A DNA stretch of 64,000 nucleotides from an uncultured Alistipes sp. (GCA_947591475.1 CANQDE010000002.1:62001-126000); one strand, 5' to 3'. Positions 26,442 through 36,286 are shown, counted from the first letter of the stretch. Program-made: numbers and translations. The notes: generated by a model from the letters alone, not told the origin.

Positions 26442-26766
26442 AGGTTTCGTTTTTTATCGGACGGTGCGCGATAGTGGGGCATCGTCCGGGGTTCGTTGCG
26501 TCCGACCTTTTATGAAAGGGTCGGCTTTATTTTACAAAGATATAAAAAAGTCGAGAGCAAAAATGCAAACTCGTTTGCAATTTTTGCCGAGATGCAGTAT
26601 CTTTTTTAGATGCGATTTGAAAGTGCCGAAAAATCGAGTCTTATGGCCGTTGGCGTACGACGATAGATGGCGGCCGAAGAAAAAATCCGTAATTAAGGTT
26701 AGAATCGGGAAAAGAATCTGGAATACATCTACGAATGATTTGTTTTATTTTTGCGAATTTTGCAAC
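26442..26766. promoter_or_regulatory. Divergent promoter region, coiled-coil operon and MATE operon
   Basis: Minus-strand -7 box TATCTTTG at 26542-26535 faces the coiled-coil gene. Plus-strand -7 box TATTTTTG at 26746-26753 faces the flavoprotein stump and MATE gene, with only about 13 bases before that ATG. An imperfect hairpin (CCGACCTTT/AAAGGGTCGG) lies in the minus leader near 26505. No gene is seen between. Confidence 0.5.
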
Positions 26767-26919
26767 ATGAAAATCATCCTGTCGAAAATAGGAAATAGGA
26801 CGAAAAAAGTTTTGATTTTATCTTCCAGCCCCCGTCGCGGAGGAAACTCCGACACGCTTTGCGAGGAATTCATGCGGGGCGCGGCCGAGGCTGGAAACGA
26901 AGTGAAAATAAGCGAGTGA
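26767..26919 (+). pseudogene. 5' stump of an NADPH-dependent FMN reductase / iron-sulfur flavoprotein gene
   Basis: Fifty codons encode KKVLILSSSPRRGGNSDTLC and FMRGAAEAGNEV, the phosphate-binding first strand and helix of the flavodoxin-like FMN reductase family. A stop codon follows immediately and the remaining ~130-150 residues are missing. Eight bases later the MATE gene starts. It keeps a good -7 promoter, so it may still serve as a translated leader for MATE. Confidence 0.6.
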
Positions 26920-26926
26920 TTCGAGG

Positions 26927-28351
26927 ATGCAATCCCGTACAGATAAGACAGAAGCCCTGCTCCTCTTGATCCGCGAGGGCAAACCGATGACGTTCCGGCA
27001 GCAACTGGCACTCACCGCACGGTTGAGCTTTCCGGCTGTCGTGGCACAGGTCTCCACCATCGTCATGCAGTACATCGATGCGGCGATGGTCGGCCGTCTG
27101 GGCGCAGACGCATCGGCCTCGATCGGTCTGGTCTCCACCACCACGTGGCTGTTTTGGGGCGTCTGCGTCGCCGCTGCGACGGGCTTTTCCGTGCAGGTGG
27201 CCCATCATGTCGGTGCGGGAGAGTTCGCCCGGGCCCGAGCCGTCTTGCGGCAGGCTTTCGTGGCGACGATGTTTTTCAGCATCTTGCTGGCGATGGTCGG
27301 CATAGCCATCAGCGACCGTTTGCCGGAATGGCTCGGAGGCGATGCGTCCATCCGCCGGAATGCCTCGCTCTATTTTTGCATCTTCTCCCTCTTCCTGCCT
27401 GCGCTCCAACTCAATTTTCTGGCCGGAGGAATGTTGCGGTGCAGCGGCAATATGCGCATCCCCAGTCTGTTGGGCGTGTCGATGTGCATACTGGATGTGG
27501 TGTTCAATTTTTTCCTGATTTTCCCCTCGCGCGAATGGCAGGTCGGAGGCATGACCTTATGCGTCCCGGGCATGGGGTTGGGGGTAGAAGGCGCTGCGCT
27601 CGGCACCGTATTGGCCGAAACGGTAACGGCCGGAGCGATGGTCTGGTATCTGTGTACCCGTTCGAAAGAGCTCGCCCTGAATCATGAACGGGGCTTGTTC
27701 CGTCCTACTTGGCGGACTTTGCGGAAAGCCTTCCGCATTGGGTTGCCCATGGGGTTGGAACACATCGTTATCTGCGGTGCGCAAATTCTGACGACGGTGA
27801 TCGTCGCTCCGCTCGGTATCTTCGCCATTGCGGCCAATTCGTTCGCCATTACGGCCGAGAGCCTCTGCTACATGCCCGGGTACGGGATTGCCGATGCCGC
27901 CACCACGTTGGTCGGTCAAAGTATCGGGGCCGGCCGGTACGAGCTGACCCGACGTTTCGCCCGCATCACCGTGGCATCGGGCATGGCGATTATGGGCATC
28001 ATGGGGATTGTGATGTATGTGGCCGCCCCGCTGATTATCGGTGCGATGACGCCGGATGTCGAAATTCGTTCGCTCGGCGTCATGGCGTTGCGGGTGGAGG
28101 CCTTCGCCGAGCCGATGTTCGCCGCTGCTATCGTCGCTTACGGCGTATTCGTCGGGGCGGGCGATACGTTGATTCCGAGCTTGATGAACTTCGGAAGCAT
28201 TTGGGCCGTCCGGCTCACGCTGGCCGCCCTGCTGGCCCCTTCGATGGGGCTGAAAGGCGTGTGGGTGGCCATGTGTATCGAACTCTGTTTCCGCGGAATG
28301 CTGTTCCTGTGGAGGTTGGAGAAAGGACGATGGATAAAAAAGATGGAATAA
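26927..28351 (+). CDS. MATE family multidrug/toxin efflux transporter
   Basis: 474 residues with the twelve hydrophobic segments of MATE (MatE) exporters, in two similar halves. The halves are recognisable by SFPAVVAQVSTIVMQYIDAA near the start and LPMGLEHIVICGAQILTTVI mid-protein. Members exchange Na+ or H+ for cationic drugs or metabolites across the inner membrane. The start could be the 26927 ATG or the one at 26987 (MTFRQQLALTARLSFP), which fits the family start better. Followed 19 bp later by DUF3737 and PatB, likely one operon. Confidence 0.88.
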   Translation: MQSRTDKTEALLLLIREGKPMTFRQQLALTARLSFPAVVAQVSTIVMQYIDAAMVGRLGADASASIGLVSTTTWLFWGVCVAAATGFSVQVAHHVGAGEFARARAVLRQAFVATMFFSILLAMVGIAISDRLPEWLGGDASIRRNASLYFCIFSLFLPALQLNFLAGGMLRCSGNMRIPSLLGVSMCILDVVFNFFLIFPSREWQVGGMTLCVPGMGLGVEGAALGTVLAETVTAGAMVWYLCTRSKELALNHERGLFRPTWRTLRKAFRIGLPMGLEHIVICGAQILTTVIVAPLGIFAIAANSFAITAESLCYMPGYGIADAATTLVGQSIGAGRYELTRRFARITVASGMAIMGIMGIVMYVAAPLIIGAMTPDVEIRSLGVMALRVEAFAEPMFAAAIVAYGVFVGAGDTLIPSLMNFGSIWAVRLTLAALLAPSMGLKGVWVAMCIELCFRGMLFLWRLEKGRWIKKME

Positions 28352-28370
28352 TTCAATAAATGATACAATT

Positions 28371-29237
28371 ATGCAACGGATAAAAGACAAGCAATTCGGC
28401 GGTGAACGGCCGCTGTTCGCCTCGCATGACCTGCACCTCGACCACGTAACGATTCTTGCCGGTGAATCCGCCATCAAGGAGTGCAGCAACATCGTCGCCA
28501 CCAACTGCCGCTTCGAAGGCAACTACCCTTTCTGGCACGTACACGGTTTTACCATCGACCGCTGTTTCTTCGACGTGGGCGGTCGTTCGGCCCTGTGGTA
28601 CTCCGATCATCTGAAAATGACCGACACGCGCATCGACGCTCCCAAGATGTTCCGCGAGATGACCGATATCGAAATCGAGAACGTAGAGATGAACGATGCC
28701 GACGAGGTGTTCTGGCGATGCAAAAACTTGAACATTAAAAATTTGAAGCTGCACGACGGCACCTATCCCTTCATGTTCAGCGAAAACATCCGCATCGACG
28801 GGTTGGAGAGCGACAGCAAGTATGTCTTCCAGTATGTGAAGAATGTGGAGTTGCACCACGCGAAAATCACCACCAAAGATGCCTTCTGGGAGGTGGAGAA
28901 CGTAACGGTCTACGATTCCGAACTCAACGGCGAATACCTCGGCTGGCACTCGCGCAACCTGCGGTTGGTGAATTGCCACATTACCGGCGAACAGCCGCTC
29001 TGTTATGCGCACGATCTCGTGCTGGAAAACTGCACGTTCGGGCCCGATTGCGACCGTGCTTTCGAGTACAGTACGCTGCGGGCCGACATTCGCGGGGCGA
29101 TTACGAACATCAAGAACCCGACGTCGGGACGGATCGTGGCCGACGCGATCGGTTCGGTAACCCTCGACGAAAACCGCAAAGCTCCGGCCGATTGCATCAT
29201 CCGGCTCAGAGGGGAACGGACGGATTTTACGGATTGA
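28371..29237 (+). CDS. DUF3737 family right-handed beta-helix protein
   Basis: 288 residues made of short repeated strands (for example [17 protein letters not shown] and [16 protein letters not shown] turns), giving a pectate-lyase-like right-handed beta-helix. The opening [14 protein letters not shown] is the family signature. No signal peptide, so cytoplasmic. No catalytic residues can be assigned and the function is unknown. It is 13 bp ahead of the PatB gene, a close arrangement that hints at a shared role. Confidence 0.85.
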   Translation: MQRIKDKQFGGERPLFASHDLHLDHVTILAGESAIKECSNIVATNCRFEGNYPFWHVHGFTIDRCFFDVGGRSALWYSDHLKMTDTRIDAPKMFREMTDIEIENVEMNDADEVFWRCKNLNIKNLKLHDGTYPFMFSENIRIDGLESDSKYVFQYVKNVELHHAKITTKDAFWEVENVTVYDSELNGEYLGWHSRNLRLVNCHITGEQPLCYAHDLVLENCTFGPDCDRAFEYSTLRADIRGAITNIKNPTSGRIVADAIGSVTLDENRKAPADCIIRLRGERTDFTD

Positions 29238-29250
29238 AACGACAAAGATC

Positions 29251-30420
29251 ATGAAGTACGATTTCGACGAACTCATCCCCCGTCGGGGGACGAACTCCTA
29301 CAAATGGGACAGCGCGGCCGATGCCGACGTGCTCCCGCTTTGGGTGGCCGACATGGATTTCCGAACGGCGCCCTGCATCATGGAGGCGTTGCGCCGACGG
29401 GTGGAACACGGCGTTTTCGGATACACGCGGGTTCCCGACGCCTATTACCAAGCCGTCATCGACTGGTTCGGACGGCGGCACGGCTGGCGGATAAACCGCG
29501 AGTGGATCATCTATACGAGCGGGGTCGTTCCGGCCCTCTCGGCCATCATCAAGGCGTTGACCGAACCCGGCGACCGCGTGCTGGTGCAAACGCCGGTCTA
29601 CAACTGTTTCTTCTCCTCGATCCGGAACAACGGTTGCGAGGTCGTTTCCAGTCCGCTCGTTCGCGACGGCAACACCTATCGCATGGACTTCGACGATTTG
29701 GAGCGCAAGGCTGCCGACCCGCGGACGAAGTTGCTGCTGCTCTGCAACCCGCACAATCCGGCCGGTCGGGTCTGGACGCGCGAGGAGTTGCTGCGTGTGG
29801 GCGACATTTGTCTGCGCAACGGCGTGCGGGTCATAAGCGACGAAATCCACTGCGAACTGACGCTGCCCGGATACGAATATATCCCTTTCGCCTCGCTGTC
29901 GGAAGCCTTTCAGGCGAACACCATCACCTGCCTGTCGCCCTCGAAGGCGTTCAACATCGCCGGCTTGCAAATCGCCAACATCGTGTCGAGCGACGAGGAG
30001 GTGCGCCGGCACATCGACCGAGCTATCAATATCAACGAGGTGTGCGACGTCAATCCGTTCGGGGTCGAGGCCCTTGTCGCGGCCTACAATCGCGGGGAGG
30101 ATTGGCTCGATGCCCTGAATGCCTATCTTTACGAGAACTACCGCTGTTTGTGCGACTATTTCGACGAGCATCTGCCGCAGCTGCCTGTAACGAAGCTCGA
30201 AGGCACTTATCTCGTGTGGGTGGACTGCCGTGCGCTACGCCTCTCCTCTGCCGAATTGGCCGAACGGCTGCTCGAACGGCAGAAACTTTGGCTCAATGAA
30301 GGGTCGATGTACGGCGCAGAGGGCGAAGGGTTTTTGCGCATCAACATCGCCTGCCCGCGAAGCCGGCTCTTGGAGGCGTTGGAACGACTGGAAGCGGGTG
30401 TAGCGGAGTGTCTGCGATAG
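29251..30420 (+). CDS. MalY/PatB family PLP-dependent cystathionine beta-lyase
   Basis: 389 residues of fold-type I aminotransferase class. PLP lysine is Lys232 in [22 protein letters not shown] and [10 protein letters not shown] carry the cofactor-contacting Asn and Asp. The N-terminal [11 protein letters not shown] is the family hallmark. Expected reaction: cleavage of cystathionine or cysteine-S-conjugates to a thiol, pyruvate and ammonia. Last gene of the run MATE-DUF3737-PatB; the convergent glycosyltransferase ends 29 bp away. Confidence 0.9.
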   Translation: MKYDFDELIPRRGTNSYKWDSAADADVLPLWVADMDFRTAPCIMEALRRRVEHGVFGYTRVPDAYYQAVIDWFGRRHGWRINREWIIYTSGVVPALSAIIKALTEPGDRVLVQTPVYNCFFSSIRNNGCEVVSSPLVRDGNTYRMDFDDLERKAADPRTKLLLLCNPHNPAGRVWTREELLRVGDICLRNGVRVISDEIHCELTLPGYEYIPFASLSEAFQANTITCLSPSKAFNIAGLQIANIVSSDEEVRRHIDRAININEVCDVNPFGVEALVAAYNRGEDWLDALNAYLYENYRCLCDYFDEHLPQLPVTKLEGTYLVWVDCRALRLSSAELAERLLERQKLWLNEGSMYGAEGEGFLRINIACPRSRLLEALERLEAGVAECLR

Positions 30421-30448
30421 CCGACTTGGGAAGGAAACGGAGGCAGGT

Positions 30449-31474
30449 TCAGTCGTAGAGATGGCTCCTGCGGTATTTCTCGTCTAAATTTATCGAGGAT
30501 GTCGCGCGCATGAGCCGGATGAACAAGGCGGGGCGATTCAACAGCAGTCGGGCCCGAAGATATTTTTTCAGTCCGAGCGTACCGATCGACGGAGCGGGAA
30601 ATTCTTGGCATGCGGCGGTGATCGGTTCGATGAATTTCATCCGCGATTCCGAATGCGGCTCCTTGCGGGCGATGGTTTTGGCCGAGTTGATAGCGGCTTT
30701 CCACAGAAACCGCGAACGCTCCTTTTCCGAAAGCGCTTCCGGTTCGAGCGAACGGATCGCCCGCTCCCTTTCGCGGCAGGCATCGAAATAGTCGAGCCGA
30801 CGGAAAAAATCGGTATGGAGGATGCTGCTTTTGCGCATGCGGTAATGATAGAGCATGTCGGGGGCGAGCACGGCCGACCCGATGTCGCGCACCCAACGGT
30901 TGAGCACGGCGATGTCCTCGAACACTTTGCCTTCGGGAAACTCCGAGTTGATGGCTCTCCGTCGGAACAGTTTGTTCCACATGTAGCTCGGTATGCGGTT
31001 GTTGTGGATGATTCCCCGTACGATCTGCTTGCGATCGAGCACCGCGACGCGCTTGATCGCCCTTTTCGGGTTGGAGTATCCGAGATACTCTTTCCGGTAT
31101 CCGATTTGGGCCATATCCGTGCCGTGTTGCGTAATCAGCCGATAAAGCCGTTCGAACATCTGCGGAGCAATCCAGTCGTCCGAATCGACGAATCCGATGT
31201 ATTCGCCCCGCGCCTCGCGCAGACCCGAATTGCGGGCTGCCGACAGACCGCCGTTCGCTCGGTGAATCACGTGGAAACGCGGGTCGCGGGCGGCATATTC
31301 GTCGCAGATTCGGGGGCATTCGTCGGGCGAACCGTCGTCGACAAGGATACATTCCCAGTCGCCGAACGTTTGGCCGAAAATCGAGTCGAGGCATTCGCGC
31401 AGATAACGTTCCACTTTGTAGATCGGCACGATGATGGATATTTTCGGCTCGTTTGCAGTGATTTGCGGGGTCAT
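30449..31474 (-). CDS. Family 2 glycosyltransferase
   Basis: About 341 residues from the ATG at 31474, preferred because the GT-A fold starts at ISIIVPIYKVERYL soon after; an upstream ATG at 31516 would run into the divergent promoter. Nucleotide-sugar motifs: LVDDGSPD and the DXD-like FVDSDDW. ANGGLSAARNSG is typical of GT2 enzymes making surface polysaccharides. The C-terminal ~100 residues are basic and may contact the membrane. No other polysaccharide genes adjoin, so donor and acceptor are unknown. Confidence 0.88.
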   Translation of the reverse strand: MTPQITANEPKISIIVPIYKVERYLRECLDSIFGQTFGDWECILVDDGSPDECPRICDEYAARDPRFHVIHRANGGLSAARNSGLREARGEYIGFVDSDDWIAPQMFERLYRLITQHGTDMAQIGYRKEYLGYSNPKRAIKRVAVLDRKQIVRGIIHNNRIPSYMWNKLFRRRAINSEFPEGKVFEDIAVLNRWVRDIGSAVLAPDMLYHYRMRKSSILHTDFFRRLDYFDACRERERAIRSLEPEALSEKERSRFLWKAAINSAKTIARKEPHSESRMKFIEPITAACQEFPAPSIGTLGLKKYLRARLLLNRPALFIRLMRATSSINLDEKYRRSHLYD

Positions 31475-31545
31475 GGACAGGTTGTTTGAATGAATGTGCA
31501 GCAGCGTCGCTTTCACGAAAACAGAAAAAATCGTACCTTTATCGC

Positions 31546-32622
31546 ATGATTTTGCGAAAATTTCTCGTTTGCGGATGGTTGACCGTTTCGGCTGTCGGGG
31601 CGTGGGCGCAGCTCGTTTTCGAACCCGACCGCCACGATTTCGGTACGATCCGCGAAGTCGATGGACGAGTTGCCTGTACGTTTACGGGCGTCAATCGCGG
31701 CACACGGCCGATCGTCGTGCTCGATGTCGTTACCTCGTGCGGATGCACCGTGCCGGAGTTTTCGCGCAAGCCCGTACGGGCGGGCGATTCGATTCGCATT
31801 GCGGTAACCTACGACCCCCAAAACCGTCCGGGTGCATTCTCCAAAGAGTTGTCAGTCTATTCGTCCGACCGGAAAAAGGTCGCTACGCTGACCATCGGCG
31901 GGACGGTAGTGCCGCGTCCCAAAAGCATCGAGGAGCTCTATCCGGTCGATGCGGGCGGTGGCGTGCGTTTGAGTACGTCGCACAATTCGTTCTCCTATCT
32001 GCGGGTCGGTCGCGAGGTGCATGCCGCAGTGGAGTTCGTCAACACGTCCGACAGGGCTGTTTCATTCCGGCTGCGGCCGAAGGAGACGAGCAGCTTTCTT
32101 CGCGTTACGGCGCCCGAACGGATTGCGGCAGGCGAACGCGGGGTTATCGATTTGGCTTATTCGATTCCGGCGACGGCCCCCCGTTACGGGACGATAAAAG
32201 ATACGTTCGAAGTGGAGGTCGCGGGCCGGAGCAACGGCACCGTGTTGACGGCGCATGGCATCGCGGTGGATGACCCTGCGGCCTATCGCGGCAAGCCTGC
32301 GCCGAAGATGCGCCTGTCGGGCAATATCTTGAAATTCGGCGAAGTGAATCACGATACGCCGATCGAACGACGGACTTTCGTGCTGGCCAACGACGGCGAT
32401 GGCGAACTTGTCGTGCGGGCGGTGGAGCACAGAGGGCATATCGAAACGTCGTTGCGGGCCGGTCAGCGGATCGCTCCGCACGACAGTCTGACGGTGGAGG
32501 TGTCGATTCGTCCGTCGCAGGCAGACTATGGCCCGCTGCTCGACCGGCTGTCGATCATCGCCAACGATCCGGCCCGTCCGATGCGCCAACTGCGCATTAC
32601 GGCGCTATTGTTAGCGCCGTAG
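31546..32622 (+). CDS. DUF1573 domain secreted protein
   Basis: About 358 residues from the ATG at 31546, which opens a signal peptide ending AWAQ. The first DUF1573 Ig-like domain has FEPDRHDFGTI and the hallmark VVTSCGCTVPEF. A second, partial one follows near residue 265 with LKFGEVNHDTPIERRTFVLAN. These ASH/Ig-type domains are common in exported Bacteroidetes proteins of unknown function. A near-consensus -7 box (TACCTTTA) ends four bases before the ATG. The promoter faces away from the glycosyltransferase. Confidence 0.85.
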   Translation: MILRKFLVCGWLTVSAVGAWAQLVFEPDRHDFGTIREVDGRVACTFTGVNRGTRPIVVLDVVTSCGCTVPEFSRKPVRAGDSIRIAVTYDPQNRPGAFSKELSVYSSDRKKVATLTIGGTVVPRPKSIEELYPVDAGGGVRLSTSHNSFSYLRVGREVHAAVEFVNTSDRAVSFRLRPKETSSFLRVTAPERIAAGERGVIDLAYSIPATAPRYGTIKDTFEVEVAGRSNGTVLTAHGIAVDDPAAYRGKPAPKMRLSGNILKFGEVNHDTPIERRTFVLANDGDGELVVRAVEHRGHIETSLRAGQRIAPHDSLTVEVSIRPSQADYGPLLDRLSIIANDPARPMRQLRITALLLAP

Positions 32623-32650
32623 ACAGGCTTTCGACGAACGAGACGCTACC

Positions 32651-32791
32651 ACCTTGCGGGTTCCGACCGAAGCCCCCGCCAAGGCGGGGGTTTAGGGGTG
32701 GGTCAAATCTGCAAACGCGGCTCTGCCGCGAGCGAACACGACCAGCGGCAATGTAAATACATTCGCCAACTTGATTAATGGTATATATGTA
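32651..32791 (+). repeat. Family A intergenic element, copy A1
   Basis: Matches copy A2 at 41451-41615 over most of its length. Hairpin 1 is CCCCCGCC-AA-GGCGGGGG (32673-32690), hairpin 2 is CGCGGC-TCT-GCCGCG (32716-32730). The right GGTGTAAA end seen in A2 is missing here. It lies between DUF1573 and the Nfn-like pair. Confidence 0.7.
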
Positions 32792-32823
32792 ATACAGTCT
32801 ATCTGTATCAATGAATATCGAAC

Positions 32824-33705
32824 ATGAACTATCCCATTCTTGAAAAACGGCGTTTGGCCGAAAACATCTGGTCGATGACGGTTTCGGCACCGCGGGTCGC
32901 GCGTGCGGCTCATCCCGGCCAATTCGTCATCGTGCGGGCCGGAGAGATGGGCGAACGCATCCCGCTCACCATCGCCGATTATGATGCCGATCGCGGTTGC
33001 GTAACCATCGTCATCCAGACCATCGGCGTCTCGACCCGTAAAATCTGTTCGTTGGAGGCCGGTCAGGCATTGACCGATTTCGCGGGGCCGTTGGGCCGTC
33101 CGTCGGAGTTCGTCGCCCATCCCGAGGAGCTGGCGGGCCGGCGTTATCTCTTCATCGGGGGCGGCGTGGGTACCGCTCCGGTCTATCCGCAGGTCAAGTG
33201 GCTGCATGCGCACGGCGTTCGGGCCGATGTCATCATCGGGGCCAAGACGCGCGATATGTTGATCTATACCGACGAAATGCGCGCCGTGGCCGATCACCTT
33301 TATCTCGCTACGGACGACGGTTCGGCGGGATTTCACGGGTTGGTTACGCAGCTGCTCGAACAACTCGTAAACGGAGGCGAACAGTACGACGAAGTGGTCG
33401 CTATCGGGCCGATGATTATGATGAAGTTCGTGGCGGCGACCACCGCGAAATACGGTCTGAAAACGACTGTGTCGCTCAATGCGTTGATGGTCGATGGTAC
33501 GGGCATGTGCGGCGCCTGCCGCGTTACGGTGGGCGGTCGGACGCGCTTCACCTGCGTCGACGGGCCGGAGTTCGATGCGCATGAGGTCGATTTCGACGAA
33601 GCGATGCGCCGTCAGGGCATGTATCGTTCCGAGGAACAACGCCGCGCCGCCATCGAAGCCGAACGGACCGGCGGCCATGTATGCAAAATAGGGTTGAATA
33701 AATAG
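32824..33705 (+). CDS. NfnA-like / dihydroorotate-dehydrogenase electron-transfer-type FAD/NAD subunit
   Basis: 293 residues. The FAD domain (VIVRAGEMGERIPLTIADYD) precedes an NAD(P) domain with RYLFIGGGVGTAP. A C-terminal [2Fe-2S] motif, MCGACRVTVGG...FTC, supplies four cysteines. Paired with the GltA/NfnB-like gene 15 bp downstream, this is the small subunit of NADH-dependent ferredoxin:NADP oxidoreductase or a sulfide dehydrogenase-like complex. That complex moves electrons between ferredoxin, NADH and NADPH in anaerobes. Whether it bifurcates electrons here is not shown by sequence. Confidence 0.88.
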   Translation: MNYPILEKRRLAENIWSMTVSAPRVARAAHPGQFVIVRAGEMGERIPLTIADYDADRGCVTIVIQTIGVSTRKICSLEAGQALTDFAGPLGRPSEFVAHPEELAGRRYLFIGGGVGTAPVYPQVKWLHAHGVRADVIIGAKTRDMLIYTDEMRAVADHLYLATDDGSAGFHGLVTQLLEQLVNGGEQYDEVVAIGPMIMMKFVAATTAKYGLKTTVSLNALMVDGTGMCGACRVTVGGRTRFTCVDGPEFDAHEVDFDEAMRRQGMYRSEEQRRAAIEAERTGGHVCKIGLNK

Positions 33706-33720
33706 GAATTGTCGACGAAT

Positions 33721-35112
33721 ATGGCAAATAAGATACCGCGCGTTCCCGTGCGCGAACAGGATCCGCAACGGCGGGCAACCAATTTCGAAGAGGTGTGCTA
33801 CGGCTACGATGCCGAGGAGGCGCAGACCGAAGCGTCGCGCTGCTTGCATTGCAAGCATCCGCGGTGCGTCGAGGCTTGCCCCGTGAACATCCGCATTCCC
33901 GATTTCATCGCCGCGCTTCATGAAGGCGATCCGGCCCGGGCCGCCGCCATCATCGGCGAGGACAGTTCGCTGCCGTCGGTCTGCGGTCGGGTGTGTCCGC
34001 AGGAGACCCAATGCGAAGGTTCCTGCATTCTCGGCATCAAGGGTGAACCGGTCGCTATCGGCAAGCTCGAACGCTATGTCGGCGACTGGCAGCTGGAACA
34101 TATTGCGGAACAGGTTCGCACCGTCCCGCGCAACGGTCATCGGGTGGCTATCGTGGGCAGTGGACCGGCCGGATTGGCCTGCGCGAGCGACTTGGCGAAG
34201 ATGGGCTACGAGGTGAAGATATTCGAGGCGCTGCACAAGGTGGGCGGTGTGCTGGTATATGGCATTCCCGAGTTCCGGTTGCCGAAAGAACGCATCGTGG
34301 CGCGCGAAATCGAAGCGGTGCGGGCGCTCGGCGTGGAGTTCGAAACCGATGTCATTGTGGGTCGCACGGTAACGGTCGATTCGCTGCTGGACGACGAGGG
34401 ATTCGAGGCGGTTTTCATCGGATCGGGCGCCGGTCTGCCACGCTTTATGGGCATCGCGGGCGAAAATCTCAACGGCGTAGTTTCGGCGAACGAATTTCTG
34501 ACCCGCACAAATCTGATGCACGCCTATGATCCGGCTTACGATACGCCGATTCAGGTCGGCCGCCGTGTGGTGGTGGTCGGCGGCGGCAACGTGGCGATGG
34601 ATGCCGTGCGCACGGCGAAGCGTTTGGGAGCCGAGGCGACCATCGTTTATCGCCGTAGCGAAAAGGAGCTTCCGGCACGAGCCGAAGAGGTGCATCATGC
34701 CCGCATGGAGGGCATCGAATTCCGGATGCTGACCAATCCCGTCGAGGTATTGGGCGATGAAAAGGGCTGGGTGCGCGGCATTCGTTGCGTCGAAATGGAG
34801 CTGGGCGAGCCCGATGCTTCGGGGCGTCGGGCGCCGGTGCCGAAGACGGGTTCGGAGTTCGAATTGGAGTGCGATGTTGTGGTAATGGCGTTGGGCACGT
34901 CGCCCAATCCGCTGCTGGCCGCCACGACTGCCGGTTTAGCGACCGATCGTCGCGGATGTATTTCGGCCGATGCCGCAGGTGCCACGACCCGTGCGGGCGT
35001 CTTTGCGGGCGGCGATGCCGTAACGGGCGCCGCGACGGTCATCCTTGCGATGGGCGCGGGCCGTGCGGCGGCGAAAGCCATCGACGGCTATATTCGCTCG
35101 TTAGCCCAATGA
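33721..35112 (+). CDS. gltA: NADPH-dependent glutamate synthase small-subunit-like / NfnB-like flavoprotein
   Basis: About 463 residues from the ATG at 33721; a TTG at 33709 is in frame but less likely. The N-terminal cysteine region (CLHCKHPRCVEACPVNI and CGRVCPQETQCEGSC) holds two [4Fe-4S] clusters. Two dinucleotide folds follow: VAIVGSGPAGLACAS (FAD) and VVVVGGGNVAMDAVR (NADPH). The C-terminal GVFAGGDAVTGAATVILAMG is conserved. With the upstream FAD/2Fe-2S subunit it matches the two-subunit Nfn complex; no glutamate synthase large subunit is present, so glutamate synthesis is unlikely. Confidence 0.88.
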   Translation: MANKIPRVPVREQDPQRRATNFEEVCYGYDAEEAQTEASRCLHCKHPRCVEACPVNIRIPDFIAALHEGDPARAAAIIGEDSSLPSVCGRVCPQETQCEGSCILGIKGEPVAIGKLERYVGDWQLEHIAEQVRTVPRNGHRVAIVGSGPAGLACASDLAKMGYEVKIFEALHKVGGVLVYGIPEFRLPKERIVAREIEAVRALGVEFETDVIVGRTVTVDSLLDDEGFEAVFIGSGAGLPRFMGIAGENLNGVVSANEFLTRTNLMHAYDPAYDTPIQVGRRVVVVGGGNVAMDAVRTAKRLGAEATIVYRRSEKELPARAEEVHHARMEGIEFRMLTNPVEVLGDEKGWVRGIRCVEMELGEPDASGRRAPVPKTGSEFELECDVVVMALGTSPNPLLAATTAGLATDRRGCISADAAGATTRAGVFAGGDAVTGAATVILAMGAGRAAAKAIDGYIRSLAQ

Positions 35113-35141
35113 CATGCCTTTTGAAGTGGCCGTCGGTGCCG

Positions 35142-35384
35142 GTTAATAAAAAAGCGGCTCTTTGAGCCGCGCGGGCCGAAGCCTCTGCCCGCGGAGGCCC
35201 GCCTATCGGCGTTCACTCCGCAGTCTTCGTCCCGCTTTGTTGCTTGCCTGCCCCCCCTCTAATAAAACGGCGGGGAGCGACAATATTTTTGTTCAGCAAG
35301 ATGATGGTGCTACCGCCCTAATAAAAAGGAGCGGAAGCAACCACGACGTTGATAGCATACTAACGTGCTATTGCATTAATAAAA
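35142..35384 (+). repeat. Composite intergenic repeat: family B copy B3 with family C units
   Basis: GTTAATAAAA (35142-35151) precedes hairpin GCGGCTC-TTT-GAGCCGC (35154-35170) and the family B core. It is followed by three family C ends: TCTAATAAAA (35258), CCTAATAAAA (35317) and ATTAATAAAA (35375). On the minus strand the first hairpin is followed by TTTTTTATT, so this copy could terminate transcripts coming from nfo. The last unit overlaps the nfo stop codon. Confidence 0.65.
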
Positions 35385-36231
35385 GAATTTCTTCGGGCCA
35401 GCGGCTTTCGTCGGGAGTTTCCAAAATCAACGGAATGCCGTCGAATCGCGGGTCGCGGGCGATGTAACGGAAACATTCCAATCCGATTTGTCCGTCGCCT
35501 AACGGGGCGTGGCGGTCGATGCGGCTTCCCAGCGGTTTCATCGCATCGTTGAGGTGCATGCCCCGCAGGTATTCTAATCCGACGACCTCGTCCAATTCCG
35601 CGAAGGTGGCGTCGCACGCCGCCGACGTGCGCAGGTCGTATCCGGCTGCAAAAGCGTGGCAGGTGTCGATGCAGAAACCGACGCGCGAACGATCCTCCAC
35701 GCGGTCGATGATATAGCGCAAGTGTTCGAACCGGTAACCGAGATTCGAACCTTGTCCGGCCGTGTTCTCGATGACGGCCGTTACGCCGTGCGTCTTTTCG
35801 AGCGCGAGGTTGATGGATGCGGCGATTCGATCCAATGATTCCTCTTCGCTGATTTTCTGCAAATGGCTGCCCGGGTGGAAGTTGAGCCGGTCGAGCCCCA
35901 ACAGCTCGCATCGGCGCATTTCGTCGGTGAAGGCTGCACGCGATTTGGCGAGTCCGTCGGCTTCGGGATGTCCCAAGTTGATGAGGTAGGAATCGTGGGG
36001 CAGGATGCTTTCCGGCCGATAACCCGCTGCAGCGCAAGCGGCTTTGAACCGGTTGATTTCGTCGTCGGTCAATGCCTTGGAAAACCATTGGCGCTGATTC
36101 TTGGTGAAGAGCGCGAATCCGGTGGCGCCTATCTCCTGTGCGCGCAACGGAGCCTGCTCCAAGCCGCCTGCGGCGCTGACGTGGGCGCCGATGTATTTTT
36201 TATTAACTGGTATGGGTCGATAAGTCATCAC
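35368..36231 (-). CDS. nfo: Deoxyribonuclease IV (AP endonuclease, Nfo)
   Basis: 287 residues of the TIM-barrel endonuclease IV family, which cuts 5' of abasic sites in base excision repair. Metal ligands appear in the signatures [60 protein letters not shown] and ILETP. The start is ATG at 36231 (36228 equally possible). The first codons PVNKK are written by a CCAGTTAATAAAAA sequence shared with family C repeats, so the N-terminal extension before YIGAHVS seems repeat-derived. Confidence 0.92.
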   Translation of the reverse strand: MMTYRPIPVNKKYIGAHVSAAGGLEQAPLRAQEIGATGFALFTKNQRQWFSKALTDDEINRFKAACAAAGYRPESILPHDSYLINLGHPEADGLAKSRAAFTDEMRRCELLGLDRLNFHPGSHLQKISEEESLDRIAASINLALEKTHGVTAVIENTAGQGSNLGYRFEHLRYIIDRVEDRSRVGFCIDTCHAFAAGYDLRTSAACDATFAELDEVVGLEYLRGMHLNDAMKPLGSRIDRHAPLGDGQIGLECFRYIARDPRFDGIPLILETPDESRWPEEILLLMQ

Positions 36232-36286
36232 ATTATTATTAATGGGTTTGTAATAAATTAGCTTAATTGCCTATTTTTTAAGCGGA

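Noticed and set aside
32692..34698. 668-codon minus-strand frame over the NfnA/NfnB-like pair
   Set aside because: Antisense artefact of high GC; plus frames carry clear FAD, NAD and Fe-S motifs.
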